Notes: a model not told the origin generated them from the letters alone. Positions 1 through 10,509 are shown, counted from the first letter of the stretch. The stretch: 64,000 nt of DNA from Piezodorus guildinii (GCA_023052935.1 CM041294.1:13131791-13195790), one strand, 5' to 3'. A program made the numbers and translations.

Positions 1-18
1 ATTCAATAAAAATTTTTT

Positions 19-23
<5 letters not shown>

Positions 24-63
<40 letters not shown>
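24..63. repeat. (TA)n microsatellite
   Basis: An uninterrupted run of alternating T and A. A poly-T tract of about 25 bases follows near 117-142. No coding potential is visible. Confidence 0.95.
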
Positions 64-66
<3 letters not shown>

Positions 67-114
67 CGTTGAACGACGTTTATTACAAAAATATAACCAT
101 AATTTTCAATCATC

Positions 115-147
<33 letters not shown>

Positions 148-312
148 CAATAAGAAGGAAATTTGAGTGAATGAATTGCAAATCACTATTACCAGTATTC
201 TCACGGAGCCATACCCTACTATTATTAAATAATTACCTTTAAACAAAAAAAAATTAAGAATTTTATTTTGTTTTGATTTTTCTAAATTTTTTTTTTTTTT
301 TTAAATATATAA

Positions 313-1117
313 TTGTAAAATTCGTATTATTCCTCAAATAATGGTGTTGAATCAAACAACTATAGTGTTGAAACGAGGTTTTATTACCATAAAAGCATAG
401 ACTGAATGCATAAGCATGAGGGTGTCAAGTTCTACTAAATTATTGTTAAGACCCTCCACTGCGAGTTACACATACAAATAAATTAAATTGTGATAAGATT
501 CAGAAATTTATTTCATACATCTAATGGTAAGGTAGACTGGGATCACTTTAACGCCAGAATAAAGAAGTAATTGATTAACCTTTCTTCACTAAGTAAAAAT
601 CAGATTTGTATAAGTCGGCGGTCAATTATAACAAGTCAAACAGTATCCTTAAGGGAAACGTAAAAAATAAAAAAATAAAATAAAAAAAAAAATAGAAAAG
701 AAGAGATTATACACGAAAGGAAGTATTGAGAGACTTAAATAGAAAGATAAGGTAAGTGAATTAATCAGAAAGTTTTTTTTTTTTTTTTTTTTATGTTTCT
801 TCTTTTAATGTTTTTTTTTTCTTTTAGCGAGGGCCTGGTAGCGGGCCGACAAAAGAAGCTCAAGACACGAGGCATAAGTTAGGGGGCGAGGTCTCCTCTT
901 TATGCATAATGAATCAGCTAATTTAAAAGTTATCGTTAGGATAACTTTTATTAAGGGTTAACCGGCTATCATAGTCGTTTATAACTCGTAGTGGAGGGTC
1001 TTAATAATAATTTAGTGGGACTTGACACTGCTTCAACCTCATGCTTATGCATTCAGCCTAAGCATCAAGAGCAATAAAACCCCGTTCCAACATTGAACAA
1101 TTATACGAGTTTTAGAA
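313..1117. repeat. Foldback element with 140-160 bp inverted arms
   Basis: The left arm (about 313-470) reappears as its reverse complement at about 981-1117. Both arms share a GAATGCATAAGCATGAGG-like core, an AAATTATT(G/A)TTAAGACCCTCCACT block and a GTTTTATT block, with scattered mismatches and small indels. About 510 bp lie between the arms: AT-rich sequence, A and T homopolymers, and a short GC-richer piece at about 835-900. No ORF is present. It may be a non-autonomous foldback DNA element, or two copies of one short repeat in opposite orientation. No clear target duplication was found, so the superfamily is unassigned. Confidence 0.65.
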
Positions 1118-1120
1118 TTT

Positions 1121-1190
1121 AAAAAAATCTGGTGCGGGCAACACACGACTTTAACTTACCTTGACTGTTAAAATCAATTTAAAAAGTACT
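1121..1190 (+). repeat. PTR repeat, one terminal fragment
   Basis: Begins AAAAAAATCTGGTGC, then GGCAACACACGACTTT and a CACTTACC-like motif. The same start occurs at 37518 and 45661, where copies of about 800 bp follow. Only the first ~70 bp are present here, directly after the foldback element. Confidence 0.7.
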
Positions 1191-1498
1191 AAATATAGAT
1201 CACTTCGAAAAAATATTTGAAGTTGATTTTAGTAAAACGTGTATTCATTTTCGTTAGACTTAGACTATTATATTCAATATTATAGACGTTCTAAATTATC
1301 CACCAGACAGAAACTCAATGTACGAGTGTTCAAAAAGTAAGGTGACTTTTCAAATTTCGCGGGCAACGTACTTTCGATTATTGATTTTTTTTTTGTTTTC
1401 TTATGTTAGTACACTCTTCCCGAACATCTGTACCAAGTCTCAAGTGTATAGCATTTTTTGTTTTGCGTGTTCGGCGATTTTTTGCTATCTAAAAATAT

Positions 1499-2516
1499 GG
1501 ATCAAAGGATTTGCATCAAATTTTGTGTAAAAAATAGAATAAAGTGCTCTGAAACACTTGAAATGTTGACAGTGGCATACGGTGAAACTGTTTTGAGTAA
1601 AAAAATGTTTACAAGTGGTACAAACTCTACCAAGATGGCCGGGAAGATGCCGATGACGAGCCTCGCTCTGGACGCCCAAGCACGTCAACAACTGAGACGT
1701 TGATTTCCAAAAGGTACTTACTAAAGGACATTTTTTACGAAACTGATTTTTTTACATATTTGTATTCTCATCATTTAGTTTTATCTAAATATTCTATTTG
1801 ATGTTATCTAATGAACTCTCAAGTCCTTAAAAAACGCGATTTAGAAATACGGTCATTTTCTTAATGTACTAATTACGCATTTATTTTTGTTCGAAATCAT
1901 TCTAAAAAAAATCATTTTATAACTTTAATATGATTCTATTATTATAGTAAAAAAATAATTCTAAATTTTAATGCAAAAAGACCCAAAGTAGCTGATTTAA
2001 TAATATAGTAATGAGAGATTTTCGCGCTTCCTGTAAAATTTCCTAAAATGGATATAGTACCTTTTGGAAATCAACGTCTCAACTGATGAAAACGTTCAGC
2101 AGTGAAGAAAATTGTTTTGGAAAATCGTTGAATCACTATCAGAGAAGTTGCTGAGGATGTCGGCATATCGCTTGTTTCGTGCCATGAAATTTGGATTTAA
2201 TTTGAATTTTCCATGAAAATCATCTTTGCTTGTGAGAGATTTTTTGGCCAAAAACAACACCACAATCATGCCTCAGCCACTATATTCACTGGATTTGGTT
2301 CCATGTGACTTCTTGTTCCCAAAACTAAGGAGACCTAGGAAAGGACGGAGATTTGCAACGATTGAGGAGATAAAGACTGCATCGCTGGAAGAGCTCAAGG
2401 CTATACCGAAAAGTGCTTATGAGAAGTGCTTTGAGGATTGGAAAAACCGTTGGCATAAGTGTATTTTATCTGAGGGGGATTACTTTGAAGGGGAAAACAT
2501 AAGTATTGATAAATAA
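1499..2516 (+). pseudogene. mariner transposase remnant
   Basis: Reading from the ATG at 1499, the N-terminus contains RICIKFCVKN and SETLEMLTVAYGE, the helix-turn-helix start typical of irritans-group mariner transposases. Frame is lost around 1600 and the MITE enters at 1694. After the MITE the coding resumes (TDENV-like sequence, then ITIREVAEDVGIS-like sequence to about 2175). It then jumps across a large deletion to the C-terminal part at 2226-2516 (LVRDFLAKNNTTIMPQP, SLDLVPCDF, KGRRFATIEEIKTASLEELK, EGDYFEGENI). The aspartate in DLVPCDF corresponds to the third acidic residue of the DD34D catalytic site. The first two aspartates fall in the deleted part. A dead copy with about half the usual ~345 residues. 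Confidence 0.85.
1694..2080. mobile_element. MITE M1, complete copy, AACT target duplication
   Basis: Inserted in the mariner transposase. The flanks are AACT at 1690-1693 and 2081-2084, and removing one copy plus the insert restores the mariner sequence. The terminal inverted repeats begin GAGACGTTGATTTCCAAAAG and continue GTAC. The interior is AT-rich and non-coding. Related sequence occurs at about 12640-13630, 14723-15049 and 60839-60915. A 4-bp duplication fits several DNA transposon superfamilies, so none is assigned. If the TIR is taken one base longer, the duplication shrinks to AC. Confidence 0.8.
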
Positions 2517-2573
2517 ATAAATATTTTTTCTTAAAAATACAAATTCACCTTATTTTTTTAACAAACCTCGTAT

Positions 2574-3240
2574 ACATCTGTTTGCATTTGAACCCTTAAT
2601 ATTGCTAGACTATTTTTCCATAACTTAATATCATCACAGTTACATAGATTTAAGTTAAAATTTAATCCATGCGATTCTTTCAGATAAAGTATGTTTTTGA
2701 ACCATGCTATTTTTTTCTTAACTATATGTAATGCTAATATGTTTGGATATCTATGTGGTGGTAAATTCAAAATTCTAATAATAGGGGTACTCACTACGTT
2801 TGCTATAGCAATGCTATTTGTGTTATTTTGCTAAACCCGTCGAGATTCTACATTTATTTCCTGTATAAAATTGATGGGTTTAGCACAATAGCACAAATGG
2901 CATGCTATAGCAAACGTAGTGAGTACCCCTAATATAATCGAAATGCATATTTAGAATGAACATAAATATTGGATTGATTGTTGTTTCAAAATGCAGAAAA
3001 TGAGTTGGAGTATATTTTGGCAATTTAAATATTTTTTTAAGAAAAAATCTTTGTAGTTTTTCCACGGCATCATGACTAACCCCACCCCAGACTTGTGCTC
3101 CATAGCACATCACTGGATTAATAGGTATGTAGTGTAAAAAAGCTACCCAATGTACTTGGTCAACGTTGTCAAAAAAATAAAGCACTCCTCTCTTTATCAA
3201 TAAAAAACTTAATCGTAACAAGCAATTATAAATTAGCAGA
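2574..3240 (-). pseudogene. Non-LTR retrotransposon RT C-terminal fragment (LINE-F)
   Basis: Minus-strand translation gives NPVMCYGAQVWGGVSHDAVE and then LQRFFLKKIFKLPKYTP, the conserved stretch just after the reverse transcriptase thumb in many LINE ORF2 proteins. Downstream, after a 146-bp MITE at 2784-2929, the sequence continues with ILNLPPHRYPNILALHIVKK and CNCDDIKLWKNS. The fragment ends at the mariner border at 2571. The EN and the RT catalytic motifs are absent. The fragment at 36425-36860 may be a later part of the same family; that link rests on layout only. Confidence 0.7.
2784..2929. mobile_element. 146-bp MITE, TAATA duplication
   Basis: Nearly the whole element is two inverted arms: GGGGTACTCACTACGTTTGC at the left, mirrored by GCAAACGTAGTGAGTACCCC at the right. 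The arms extend about 55-60 bp each around a short centre. TAATA is found directly on both sides (2779-2783 and 2930-2934). It interrupts the LINE-F fragment. The family is not identified; because the flanks are AT-rich, the true duplication could be 3 or 5 bases. Confidence 0.8.
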
Positions 3241-3530
3241 GCCCAATGACGTCCAGTATTGCACCAGCGAAGAAGCTTACATTGTATTATAATCTTCTAA
3301 CATTCTCCACAGGCTATTGAAAAATTCTTGCACATAGGAAATAACCGATGCCGGGAGTGGAAGGAATCCAGGGAGAATCGGCGGGGGTCAAGGAGCAACT
3401 ATTTCCTGGACAAACTGCATTGTTTGCTGAGAGAGGGACAGAGAGATAACGAGGACCCGAGATAATGGCCCTGAGGCACAATCTACCATCGACAGGATGA
3501 TTGAGGATATCCACAGTCGCGTAAGTACCA
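3241..3530. other. GC-richer segment, possible exon remnant
   Basis: A GC-richer stretch in AT-rich surroundings. On the plus strand a CTCCACAG acceptor-like border ends at 3312, one frame is open for 50 codons (EKFLHIGNNRCREWKESREN near the start) until TAA at 3463, and GTAAGTACC, a good donor match, begins at 3521. The last part reads open in another frame, so a coding exon would need a one-base shift. The minus strand is also open across most of the interval (66 codons), so neither strand nor coding status can be decided. Nothing was recognised. Confidence 0.25.
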
Positions 3531-3645
3531 GCTCTGTACCCACGGCTCTAACTCTTTATTTATTTCCTCACAGTTGTTATCTGCAAATTACTTTAGCATT
3601 AATAAGGAGTAACCTTAGCCACCGGATGTTTCAAATTCCTAACTC

Positions 3646-3669
3646 AAAAAAAAAAAAAAAAAAAAAAAA
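3646..3669. repeat. Poly-A tract
   Basis: A run of A at 3646-3669. It is not clearly the tail of any recognised retroelement. Confidence 0.8.
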
Positions 3670-3750
3670 TTGTATGTCCCAGATATCCCAGATCTATTGG
3701 ATCCTTCTAAAAATTGTCATACAAAAAAACGATCCCATATGTATATAGTA

Positions 3751-4528
3751 TTGGGTTGTTTCACATGAAATGTCCGTTTTTATAGTTTCTGAAATACATA
3801 AAGGATTTTGCAGGTCTGCTGTTTTCTTCCGAATGTTTACATATTTAAAGTAAACAGTTACTAATCCTCTACATTTGTATTATAAACATTACCTTCCCAA
3901 TCAATTATGCTTTACCATTACCAACCTCCAAATATGAACAAGGAAACACGCGATTTTCGAGTAATATTTTTGTACGGGTTTAAACTAGGCCATTCAGCAA
4001 CTGAGGACATTATTTGCTAGAAATATTTGCAAGGCGTTTGGGGAAGGGAGTGTCAATGAACGGACCATTCACCGTTGGTTTGCTATGTTTTCAGCTGGGG
4101 ATACCGACTTGAAAAACTTGCCTCGAGGAAGACCTCCGTCCGTAATAGACAACGATGTCCTCAAACATACAGTAGAAGGAAACCCCTACCAAACAGTTAA
4201 AGGACTCAAACCGTGCAAAAAATGAAAGAACTGGGCTACGAAGTTTTTTCGCACCCACCGTATTCTCCCGACTTGTCTCCAAAAGATAACCACCTGTTCA
4301 GGAATTTAGACAACTTTTTAAAAATGATGATCAAGTGAAAAGTGCGTTTTCAGATTTTGTTCCACTTCAAAGCTCAGAGTTTTTCAGTTCGGGGATAAAA
4401 AAGTTGGTGGAAAAATGTGTAGAAAATGAATGTAAATACTTCGAATAAAATTATCTTGTTTTCATATCGTATTTTTAATAAAAAATCCTTTCACTTGAAA
4501 ACGGACATTTCATGTGACACAACCCAAT
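3751..4528 (+). mobile_element. TTGGGTTGT mariner, copy 1, internally deleted
   Basis: Flanked by TA (3749-3750 and 4529-4530). The inverted ends start TTGGGTTGTTTCACATGAAA. The body contains the start of a mariner-type transposase (TRDFRVIFLYGFKLGHSA, then GEGSVNERTI, WFAMFSAGDTD and RGRPPSVIDND, with frame breaks), followed by the C-terminal part around a YSPDLSP-like motif and the HLFRNLDNF region. The sequence between, which should hold the first two catalytic aspartates, is missing. Four other copies lie in this window. All are broken, so none encodes an active enzyme. Confidence 0.85.
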
Positions 4529-4530
4529 AT

Positions 4531-5090
4531 ATATCAAACGATAATAAATTTATTTAAAATAAAATAAAAATGAATTATGTATTTTTAAGAACTAAAACCT
4601 TGCCAATAGAGGTTACTCTTTGAGAAGTAGTATTATTGAAAATATGGGCACGCCTTAATTTCGGTAACCTGAGGAGGGAATAGGCAGAGTAAGCCGGCCT
4701 GTCATTATCTGTTATAAATCAGCCTGAGGAGGTAATCACTGATAAAGTAACTCTTTCATGTGTCACAGCTATTTTTTGAATGTAATCATTGAAAGAAAAT
4801 TTTCAAATATTCTTAACATCAAAGTAATACATTGGTAATAGTTCATTTTTTTCAAGTTTCTTTAACTCTTTTTATAAAATACAGGACATTTTATTAAAAT
4901 AGCAATAGTTCTAATTTACGTTTTGTGCCTATTTTTCGTCACAAAGTGGTCTAAGGAATCTAAATAGAATAGAAACATATTTAATTTTATTAGTTTAATT
5001 ACTCTAATTGAACGGTTTTAACTCGTTAAAAATAAATACGTTACCGTTGTTAGTCACAGTTACATATTAATGTATTTTATACATATTTAT
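4531..5090. other. AT-rich interval, nothing recognised
   Basis: A short mixed-composition patch occurs near 4640-4750 (TGAGGAGG appears twice). No ORF, RNA gene or known repeat was recognised. Confidence 0.5.
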
Positions 5091-5094
5091 GCCT

Positions 5095-5450
5095 TTATGT
5101 ATACAATTACAAAAATGGGGAGGGACCATTCTTCAGGGATTAACAGGAAATTAATGTTAATGATTTTGGGTGTAAGCCCCTTTTTAAAATTAACAGGGAA
5201 TATAATTCTTTTAAAATTAAAGGTAAATCATTTGGAATCATTAGGATGCATTGTTAATATTCCTCGTTTTTTCAATATTTTCCTCTAATTCTTCACTCCT
5301 ATTGGTTGCAGAGTGCTCCTAAAGCCTTCCCCGATAAATGGACTATCCAAAACGAAAAGATTAAAATTTTGTTCAATTTGAACCAGCAGTTTCTGAGATT
5401 AGCCCAATTCTGAGATATTTAAATCAATTAGTAGATATTAGGTAATTGAC
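5095..5450 (+). repeat. Interspersed repeat fragment, shared with 31900-32175
   Basis: Shares CATTTGGAATCATTAGGATG, TTCTTCACTCCTATTGGT and AAATGGACTATCCAA in the same order with the element at 31183-32526. Only the 3' half is present. It is non-coding. The family resembles a widespread class of insect repeats; its superfamily is not resolved. Confidence 0.6.
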
Positions 5451-5892
5451 TAATCCACAATTTTTTTTTTTTTTTCAATGCCGAAACATGAATTAAATTT
5501 TACTAACAGACCATATCGTTTTAGCTTTTATTACCATGGATTCGACTTACAAATTTAAGCTTCACCAGCTTTTTGGTGGTTCTACAAGGGAACGTATTCT
5601 TTGGCTACATTGCTATAAAAAATTTATTGAAGCCAAGTGAATTAGAAGCGTTATTTTATCCTTATAAAATTATGACTTCGTTATTTTAAAATTTTCATTT
5701 AATATCTGAGTTCATAGTTAATTATGCGATGTAAAAATAAAAATATAGCGAAATATCTGATGTTAGACGACATAATTTAAAAAGGACTCTCTTAAAATAT
5801 CATATATTACTTTTATTCTAATACATTGACTTAAGTTAATATATATTTTTTTATTTTATTTGTATTTAATACTTCTGCAATTCATTATTCTT

Positions 5893-6176
5893 CCAGTGGC
5901 GCGACAGGCGGTGAAGGCCCTTAGCCTCGCGATGTAACCTCCTGGCAGATTACACTTACGTTTCTCGATGTATTTTATGGGGTAGGATCATCACTACCTA
6001 CGCCTAATTTTGTGAGAGGCCACCATTTGGCTGACCGGTCTCACATAACCAGGAGAGAGGCTGTGAATGAATCCTCATTTGTTAAATGCTTAAAAAAGTC
6101 CCTCTGGATCAGAGATTCGAACTCACAACCTTTAGCGTGAGAGACAAGCGCGCTAGCCACGCAGCCACGGCCTCCT
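5893..6176 (-). mobile_element. SINE-A, near full length
   Basis: On the minus strand the head reads GGAGGCCGTGGCTGCGTGGC, TAGCGCGCT and GTGAGTTCGAATCTCTG, with A-box-like and B-box-like Pol III promoter motifs, so it is tRNA-derived. The body (minus strand) then runs past GTGAGACCGGTCAGCC and ends near CGCCTGTCGCGCCACTGG. Other copies: 19405-19525 (partial), 32190-32491 and 47045-47320. Confidence 0.75.
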
Positions 6177-6485
6177 TCCCCCCTCCTCTTCCAGGAATAT
6201 TACATATCCTTAATTCTTAAATTTTTCTTTGGGTTATTTTTTTCTTTTTCTACCATTTTTTCTTTGAATTTGGCTTCTTTGTTTGTAACAAAAAGTCCAC
6301 TTATAATATTTAAAAAATAAATATTTTTTTTCGCAAGTAGCATTGGATATAATCTAAAAATAAATTATGCTTGATTTATAGAGGATTAAAAGCTTATCAT
6401 TTCTTAAATAATCATAGTACGAAAGCGAAACTTATAACATCCTTTGTAAACCATGGTCTGCTAAAGTATGATACAACTTAAATAT
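6177..6485. other. AT-rich interval, nothing recognised
   Basis: No ORF or repeat recognised; simple AT-rich sequence. Confidence 0.5.
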
Positions 6486-6487
6486 TA

Positions 6488-7000
6488 TAAATTCAAGACT
6501 GAAACGACAAGAAACTGCCAGACGCTTTCAACTACTAAAACACTTACTGGGTAAACGCTTAAACCTTCCACTTAACTACATAAGGCTCATCTACATGAAT
6601 ATCATATGGCCGACATGGACTTACGGAGTAAAGCTTTAAGGCTCTACTAAAACATCAAATCCTTCTCGAGTCTAATTCTAACAATCCTTTGAAAAATCCT
6701 CAATGCTTATTATTTTTTCAGGAATGAAATCATTCTTTGCTCAAACCAGGTACAACTCCTTTCATGAAAAACTCCATACCCACTTTGACCAGCTAGTTTC
6801 AATCTTTGCTTCCTCTACAATCTCTGATAATCCTCCGAGGCGTCAGAAAAGAAGATGAGCCCGAGACCATCTAGATTACCATAGTTTTTGGAGAGCTGCC
6901 AATGGGTAGTATCCCTACATGTGAATCATGAATTTTATCACATTTACTAGGTGTATTTCATAAAACAGTTGTAAATATCAAGAAATATATATATTGTGTA
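6488..7000 (+). pseudogene. Jockey-family LINE, 5'-truncated copy
   Basis: Matches the C-terminal end of the near-intact ORF2 at 40898-43591: RLKRQETARR-like sequence, the LYMNIIWPTWTYGVKL region, and then a jump to FHEKLHTHFDQLVSIF and NPPRRQKRR. A stop occurs in the WTYGVKL region and frame is broken. The 3' end (GTGTATTTCATAAAACAGTT) matches the untranslated tail of the other Jockey copies in the window. Confidence 0.75.
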
Positions 7001-7019
7001 AATCAACCTACAGCTATCG

Positions 7020-7757
7020 TAAAACATGAGAATTTGGAGTTATTCGATAAGGAACCACTTCGTACTCTACAAATAAAAGTACGTTACCAACTGTACCCTA
7101 CACCATGACCTTAATATTCCGTTTGTTTTAGACCTGGTACCATCCAAATTTTCCAAATTTCATCAGAACCTTAGTCATCATCCTAACCCTCTAGCGCAAT
7201 CCCTATCCAGCACCACCCATCCCTACAATCCTCCTCGAAGATTGAAACGGCAGTGGCCACGAGACCTATTGTAAACATTTAAACTGGAGTTTTGACAATG
7301 GTCATATCCTCCACTCATGTACGGTATGTTTGTGGCTACAGCGCCCTAACTCAGCCTCCACTGGCTCAGACCAGTGATGCGGCTGAGATAGAGGCGCTGG
7401 GATCTCTTGGGTTCCGCTTTTTCCTCCACAAGTGGAGGGAAAAGCGCTTGCTGGGGTCCCTTTAGCAATTGTATATATTGTATATAGTTATGATTGTGTG
7501 TAAGATGTTTATTTATTTGCCAACTTTTTATTTATCTCAATAATAGGTTTTTGTTTCGATTTGTTTTGTTTTTTATTTATTATTATTATTTTATTGTATA
7601 TATATGAATTTATTTATGTTCTATTTTATTTAATTTGACCATTATTATCATTTTCTGTATATATAGTATGAATGTGGTCTCTTATCAATATTATTATTGT
7701 TCATTTTGTAACAAATTGTAATATATCTCAATAAAAAGAAAAAATAAATAAATAAAA
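7020..7757 (+). pseudogene. Second Jockey-like LINE 3' end
   Basis: Reads HHDLNIPFV, then SKFSKFHQNLSHHPNPLAQS and PRRLKRQWPRDLL followed by a stop, a diverged match to the ORF2 C-terminus of the element at 38870-43740. The 3' untranslated part (about 7280-7740) differs from that element: it contains GGCTGAGATAGAGGCGCTGG and GGGTTCCGCTTTTTCCTCC and ends ATAAAAAGAAAAAATAAATA. It is therefore a related but distinct family, 5'-truncated. Confidence 0.65.
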
Positions 7758-8024
7758 GAGGAGATAAGGACTAAAGAAAGAGGAAGCTGACAGAAGATCT
7801 GGTTAAAGAGACAGACATAGCCGAAATCTGACGCCTGACCCAGAGATGAGGCCCGAAGCTCCTTTTTATACTCCACAACAACCATAACTTCGGAGGACCG
7901 GTTTTCTCCCCTCCTTGGCTATCGGTTCTTGTCTTGATGGCATGTCCTCTGGCGGTCACCTGTATGGGAGACCCTTTTATTAGAGCATTCTCAGAAAACG
8001 TGTGGCTGGTGAAGAACACTCAAC
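7757..8024 (-). repeat. Possible solo LTR
   Basis: On the minus strand the segment begins TGTTGAGTGTTC, contains a TATAAAAAGG box (plus-strand 7861-7870) and about 60 bases later runs into a GC-richer transcribed-looking stretch, an arrangement like U3-R of an LTR. No second LTR, primer-binding site or gag-pol was seen, and the far end is unclear. It could equally be unrelated low-copy sequence. Confidence 0.3.
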
Positions 8025-8596
8025 ACTCTAGCTTAGAAGAAGGTTCCCATTTCATACTCCTAAACAAACCCATTTTATAAAACGTACTTTTTAATTCTAA
8101 AAACATCAACTGTTTGATCGTAAAATCTTTTATCTCATTGTATTTTCGCATTTGACGCAGTTTCTATTCTACAACAAAACGCTTGCAATCGGCATAGTTA
8201 TTTCTTAATGGACCATTTACTTATATTTTTTAAAAACCAAAAGCATTAGTTTTAAGGACTCAAAATTATTGAGTAATTAGTATATTAATGTCTTTATGTT
8301 GTTATATACAAACTAACTGTATCCCCTGCCTTACTCGCTAATATTTCATTTTGTGTTAATTTACGTTCTTAGGTTTGCGTTTTTGGCAAGAGAAACTAGC
8401 TTCATGCACATCTAATAAAGTTATTAATTATGGTAGGACTTAATTTTATTCTGTCCAAGATAGCTATACGCATAATTAATCAGTACAATGTATATTTTAA
8501 GCATAATCGTAGTATATTGTAACAACTCGTTTTTAAAATGAAACTTTAGTTAGTCTATTAAAATAACGTTTAATAAATTTAAAAAATAAAAAAAGC
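8025..8596. other. AT-rich interval, nothing recognised
   Basis: No ORF or repeat recognised. Confidence 0.5.
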
Positions 8597-8830
8597 TGGG
8601 TTAGTTGCAGTGCAGTGACAAGAATAACCAAGGTCGATGGTTTTAACCTGGAAAGTGGTGCTAGGATTTTTTAGTGGGAGTACAAATCCTTAGTTATGAC
8701 ATCCTTCCGAGTACACGTTAAATTCTACCCTGAATATGCAAAGTTAAGTACTCCCACTGTTGTATCGTCCGATCATCCACAGCAGCATAAAGTGGCGTTA
8801 AATAAAATAAACATTAATAATAATAATGAT
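8597..8830 (+). mobile_element. SINE-C
   Basis: Begins GGGTTAGTTGCAGTGC, followed by AGGTCGATGGTTTTAACCTGG at the place where a B box would fall, then GATTTTTTAGTGGGAGTAC, GTACACGTTAAATTC and CGTCCGATCATCC, and ends in AATAA repeats. The same blocks occur in reverse orientation at 21271-21553 and 54714-54945, the former with the head TAGCTGGGTCGTTAGCATAA and B-box-like GGTTTCAAACCC. A tRNA origin is inferred from the A and B box pattern. Confidence 0.65.
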
Positions 8831-8831
8831 A

Positions 8832-9850
8832 ATAGGCTTAGCGAACCCGAAGGTTCGATGTCGATACCACCAAATTCCGCCTACTTAGACTCGTCCAATG
8901 TTCACCGTTCAAGCCCAAGCCCCCGAGATCAGCCTTAACGCAATCCTCACATCGAAGCTTCGGCCTACCTTTCGGATGCCTACCAGTCGTATCAGCGAAT
9001 ACCAACTTTCTCGAAATCCGCTCCTCATCGAGCCCAACAACTTTACTCGTCCATTTGAGTCTCCGCGATGCTATCAACTCAGTTATATTCACCGGATACA
9101 AGTTCCGCAATTCCGCGTTGTGCAACCTTCTAAACTCCCCAGTGGCCTCATCTCTCTTCGAACCAAATATTTTACGCAGTACCTTATTTTCGAAAGTTTT
9201 AAGCCGTTGTTGATCCTTCAAAGTAAGCGGCCACGTTTCACATCCGTAAAGAACCGTCGGAAGAATAATAGTTTTATAAATTCTAACCTTTAAGTTTTTA
9301 GATAGAAGCCGCGAATAACACGCATTTCCAACCTTTAACCGGAACTTTATTCTTCCTGGATTTCATTTTTTCTAGTTATCATTGAACCTAAATACTTGAA
9401 TTTCTCTACGTGTTCAAAAGTATACCCTGATATATCAATATCTCTAAGATCGCCACCGTTTCCGCTACTAATCATATATTTCGTTTTATCGGTATTTAAT
9501 TTCTTTACCGGTTTTTATTAACACACTTGTATTTAGTTGTATGGTTTCCGTGTCTTTACCTAGCAGTACCAAATCATCGGCATACCCCAAAACCGGAATC
9601 CTGTCACCCATATTTAAACCATTATCGGTACACATCAACTTTTCTATGACATTCTGAAGCTATATTAAATAACACAGGTGAGAGGGTGTCACCCTGTTTC
9701 AAACCCGATCGCACCTCAAATCTCTCTTGAGTAATTAAGACCGATTCTAACTTTACGAATGTTTAAATGTTTCCGACAAACACATCTCTATTAGGTTTAC
9801 ATACTTTCTAGGTATTCCCTGTTCAATCACGATGTTAAAATAAACATTAA
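8832..9850 (-). pseudogene. LINE-B reverse transcriptase, degraded
   Basis: The minus strand encodes the RT palm (SGLKQGDTLSP-like, then YADDLVLLGKDTE) and the thumb and tail: SMITRKNEIQEE, NKVLRKIFG, RRLHNAELRNLYPVN, IASRRLKW, HPKGRPKLRCEDCVKADLGG, ending NLRVR and a stop at about 8838. Several frameshifts lie between 9221 and 9850, and the endonuclease and RT fingers are missing. Non-LTR RT proteins with this C-terminal pattern are common in arthropods. Other LINE-B pieces: 35916-36424, 44560-45040, 47033-47640 and 60603-61560. Confidence 0.8.
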
Positions 9851-10509
9851 AAAAATTAAAATAATTTTTAAAGCATTTAATTAAAGTAAATTTGACTTTT
9901 AACACAAATATTCGAAAATTATTAGATAGTGTTAGAGAAGACTTTAAAGGAGAGCTTACTCCCTCCTAATTCGTGGATCGTTTCACGGCTATTTCACGAT
10001 GATCGGGGACTGATGACGCCAGTGCTAATTACACTGGCAAAGCACTCTGTCACAGCTTGTTCCCTCCCGAAATGGCTAATATGCCGGCTACTTCTAATCT
10101 TATTTTGATAGCTGTACTCTCTGCTTTGTAATTTTCCTCTTAGTTTCTCTTCCAAAAGATCGTTATCAAAGGAGGTGTCTAATTTTCAATTTTTCGATGA
10201 ATATTGTTCTTTTTTCCCTCTGCATATTAAAATTCAGAAATGAGACAAGTTACATGTGTAAGTGTGAAGGTATTATTATCTATACTTGCATGCTAAGATT
10301 GGAAACGCCTCAGAGATACATAAACATTACAAAGAAAAAAAAATTAAAATTCAGGCAGTCAAAAGGGACTGTCGATAGAAGTGAAAACTTTTTTTAAATT
10401 CCCGATTCGCACTGAAATTTCGTTTTAATGAAGAGTAGGTTTATAACAGTAGATTATGTTAAGAATCCATGTTTTGTTATTACTGTTTTATTTAATTGTA
10501 ATAATAAAC
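9851..10509. other. Interval without recognised genes
   Basis: Mostly AT-rich. A more balanced stretch at about 9960-10090 contains no convincing ORF. Confidence 0.5.

Larger units (their letters stand above)
1323..2570 (+). mobile_element. mariner transposon (irritans-like), internally deleted, interrupted by MITE M1
   Basis: A TA dinucleotide lies at both borders (1321-1322 and 2571-2572). The ends are matching imperfect inverted repeats: CGAGTGTTCAAAAAGTAAGG at the left and, read from the other strand, CGAGGTTTGTTAAAAAAATA at the right. Between them are transposase remnants in the order expected for an animal mariner of the irritans type. The body lacks most of the catalytic region and contains a separate 387-bp MITE at 1694-2080. 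It cannot encode a working transposase. The remaining inverted ends could in principle still be recognised by an enzyme supplied elsewhere. Confidence 0.85.

Noticed and set aside
5070..5288. 72-codon plus-strand frame
   Set aside because: Runs through the interspersed repeat at 5095-5450 whose other copy (31900-32175) has a different reading pattern.
8898..9293. Plus-strand frame of 131 codons
   Set aside because: It lies antisense to LINE-B RT, whose minus-strand reading has conserved motifs.
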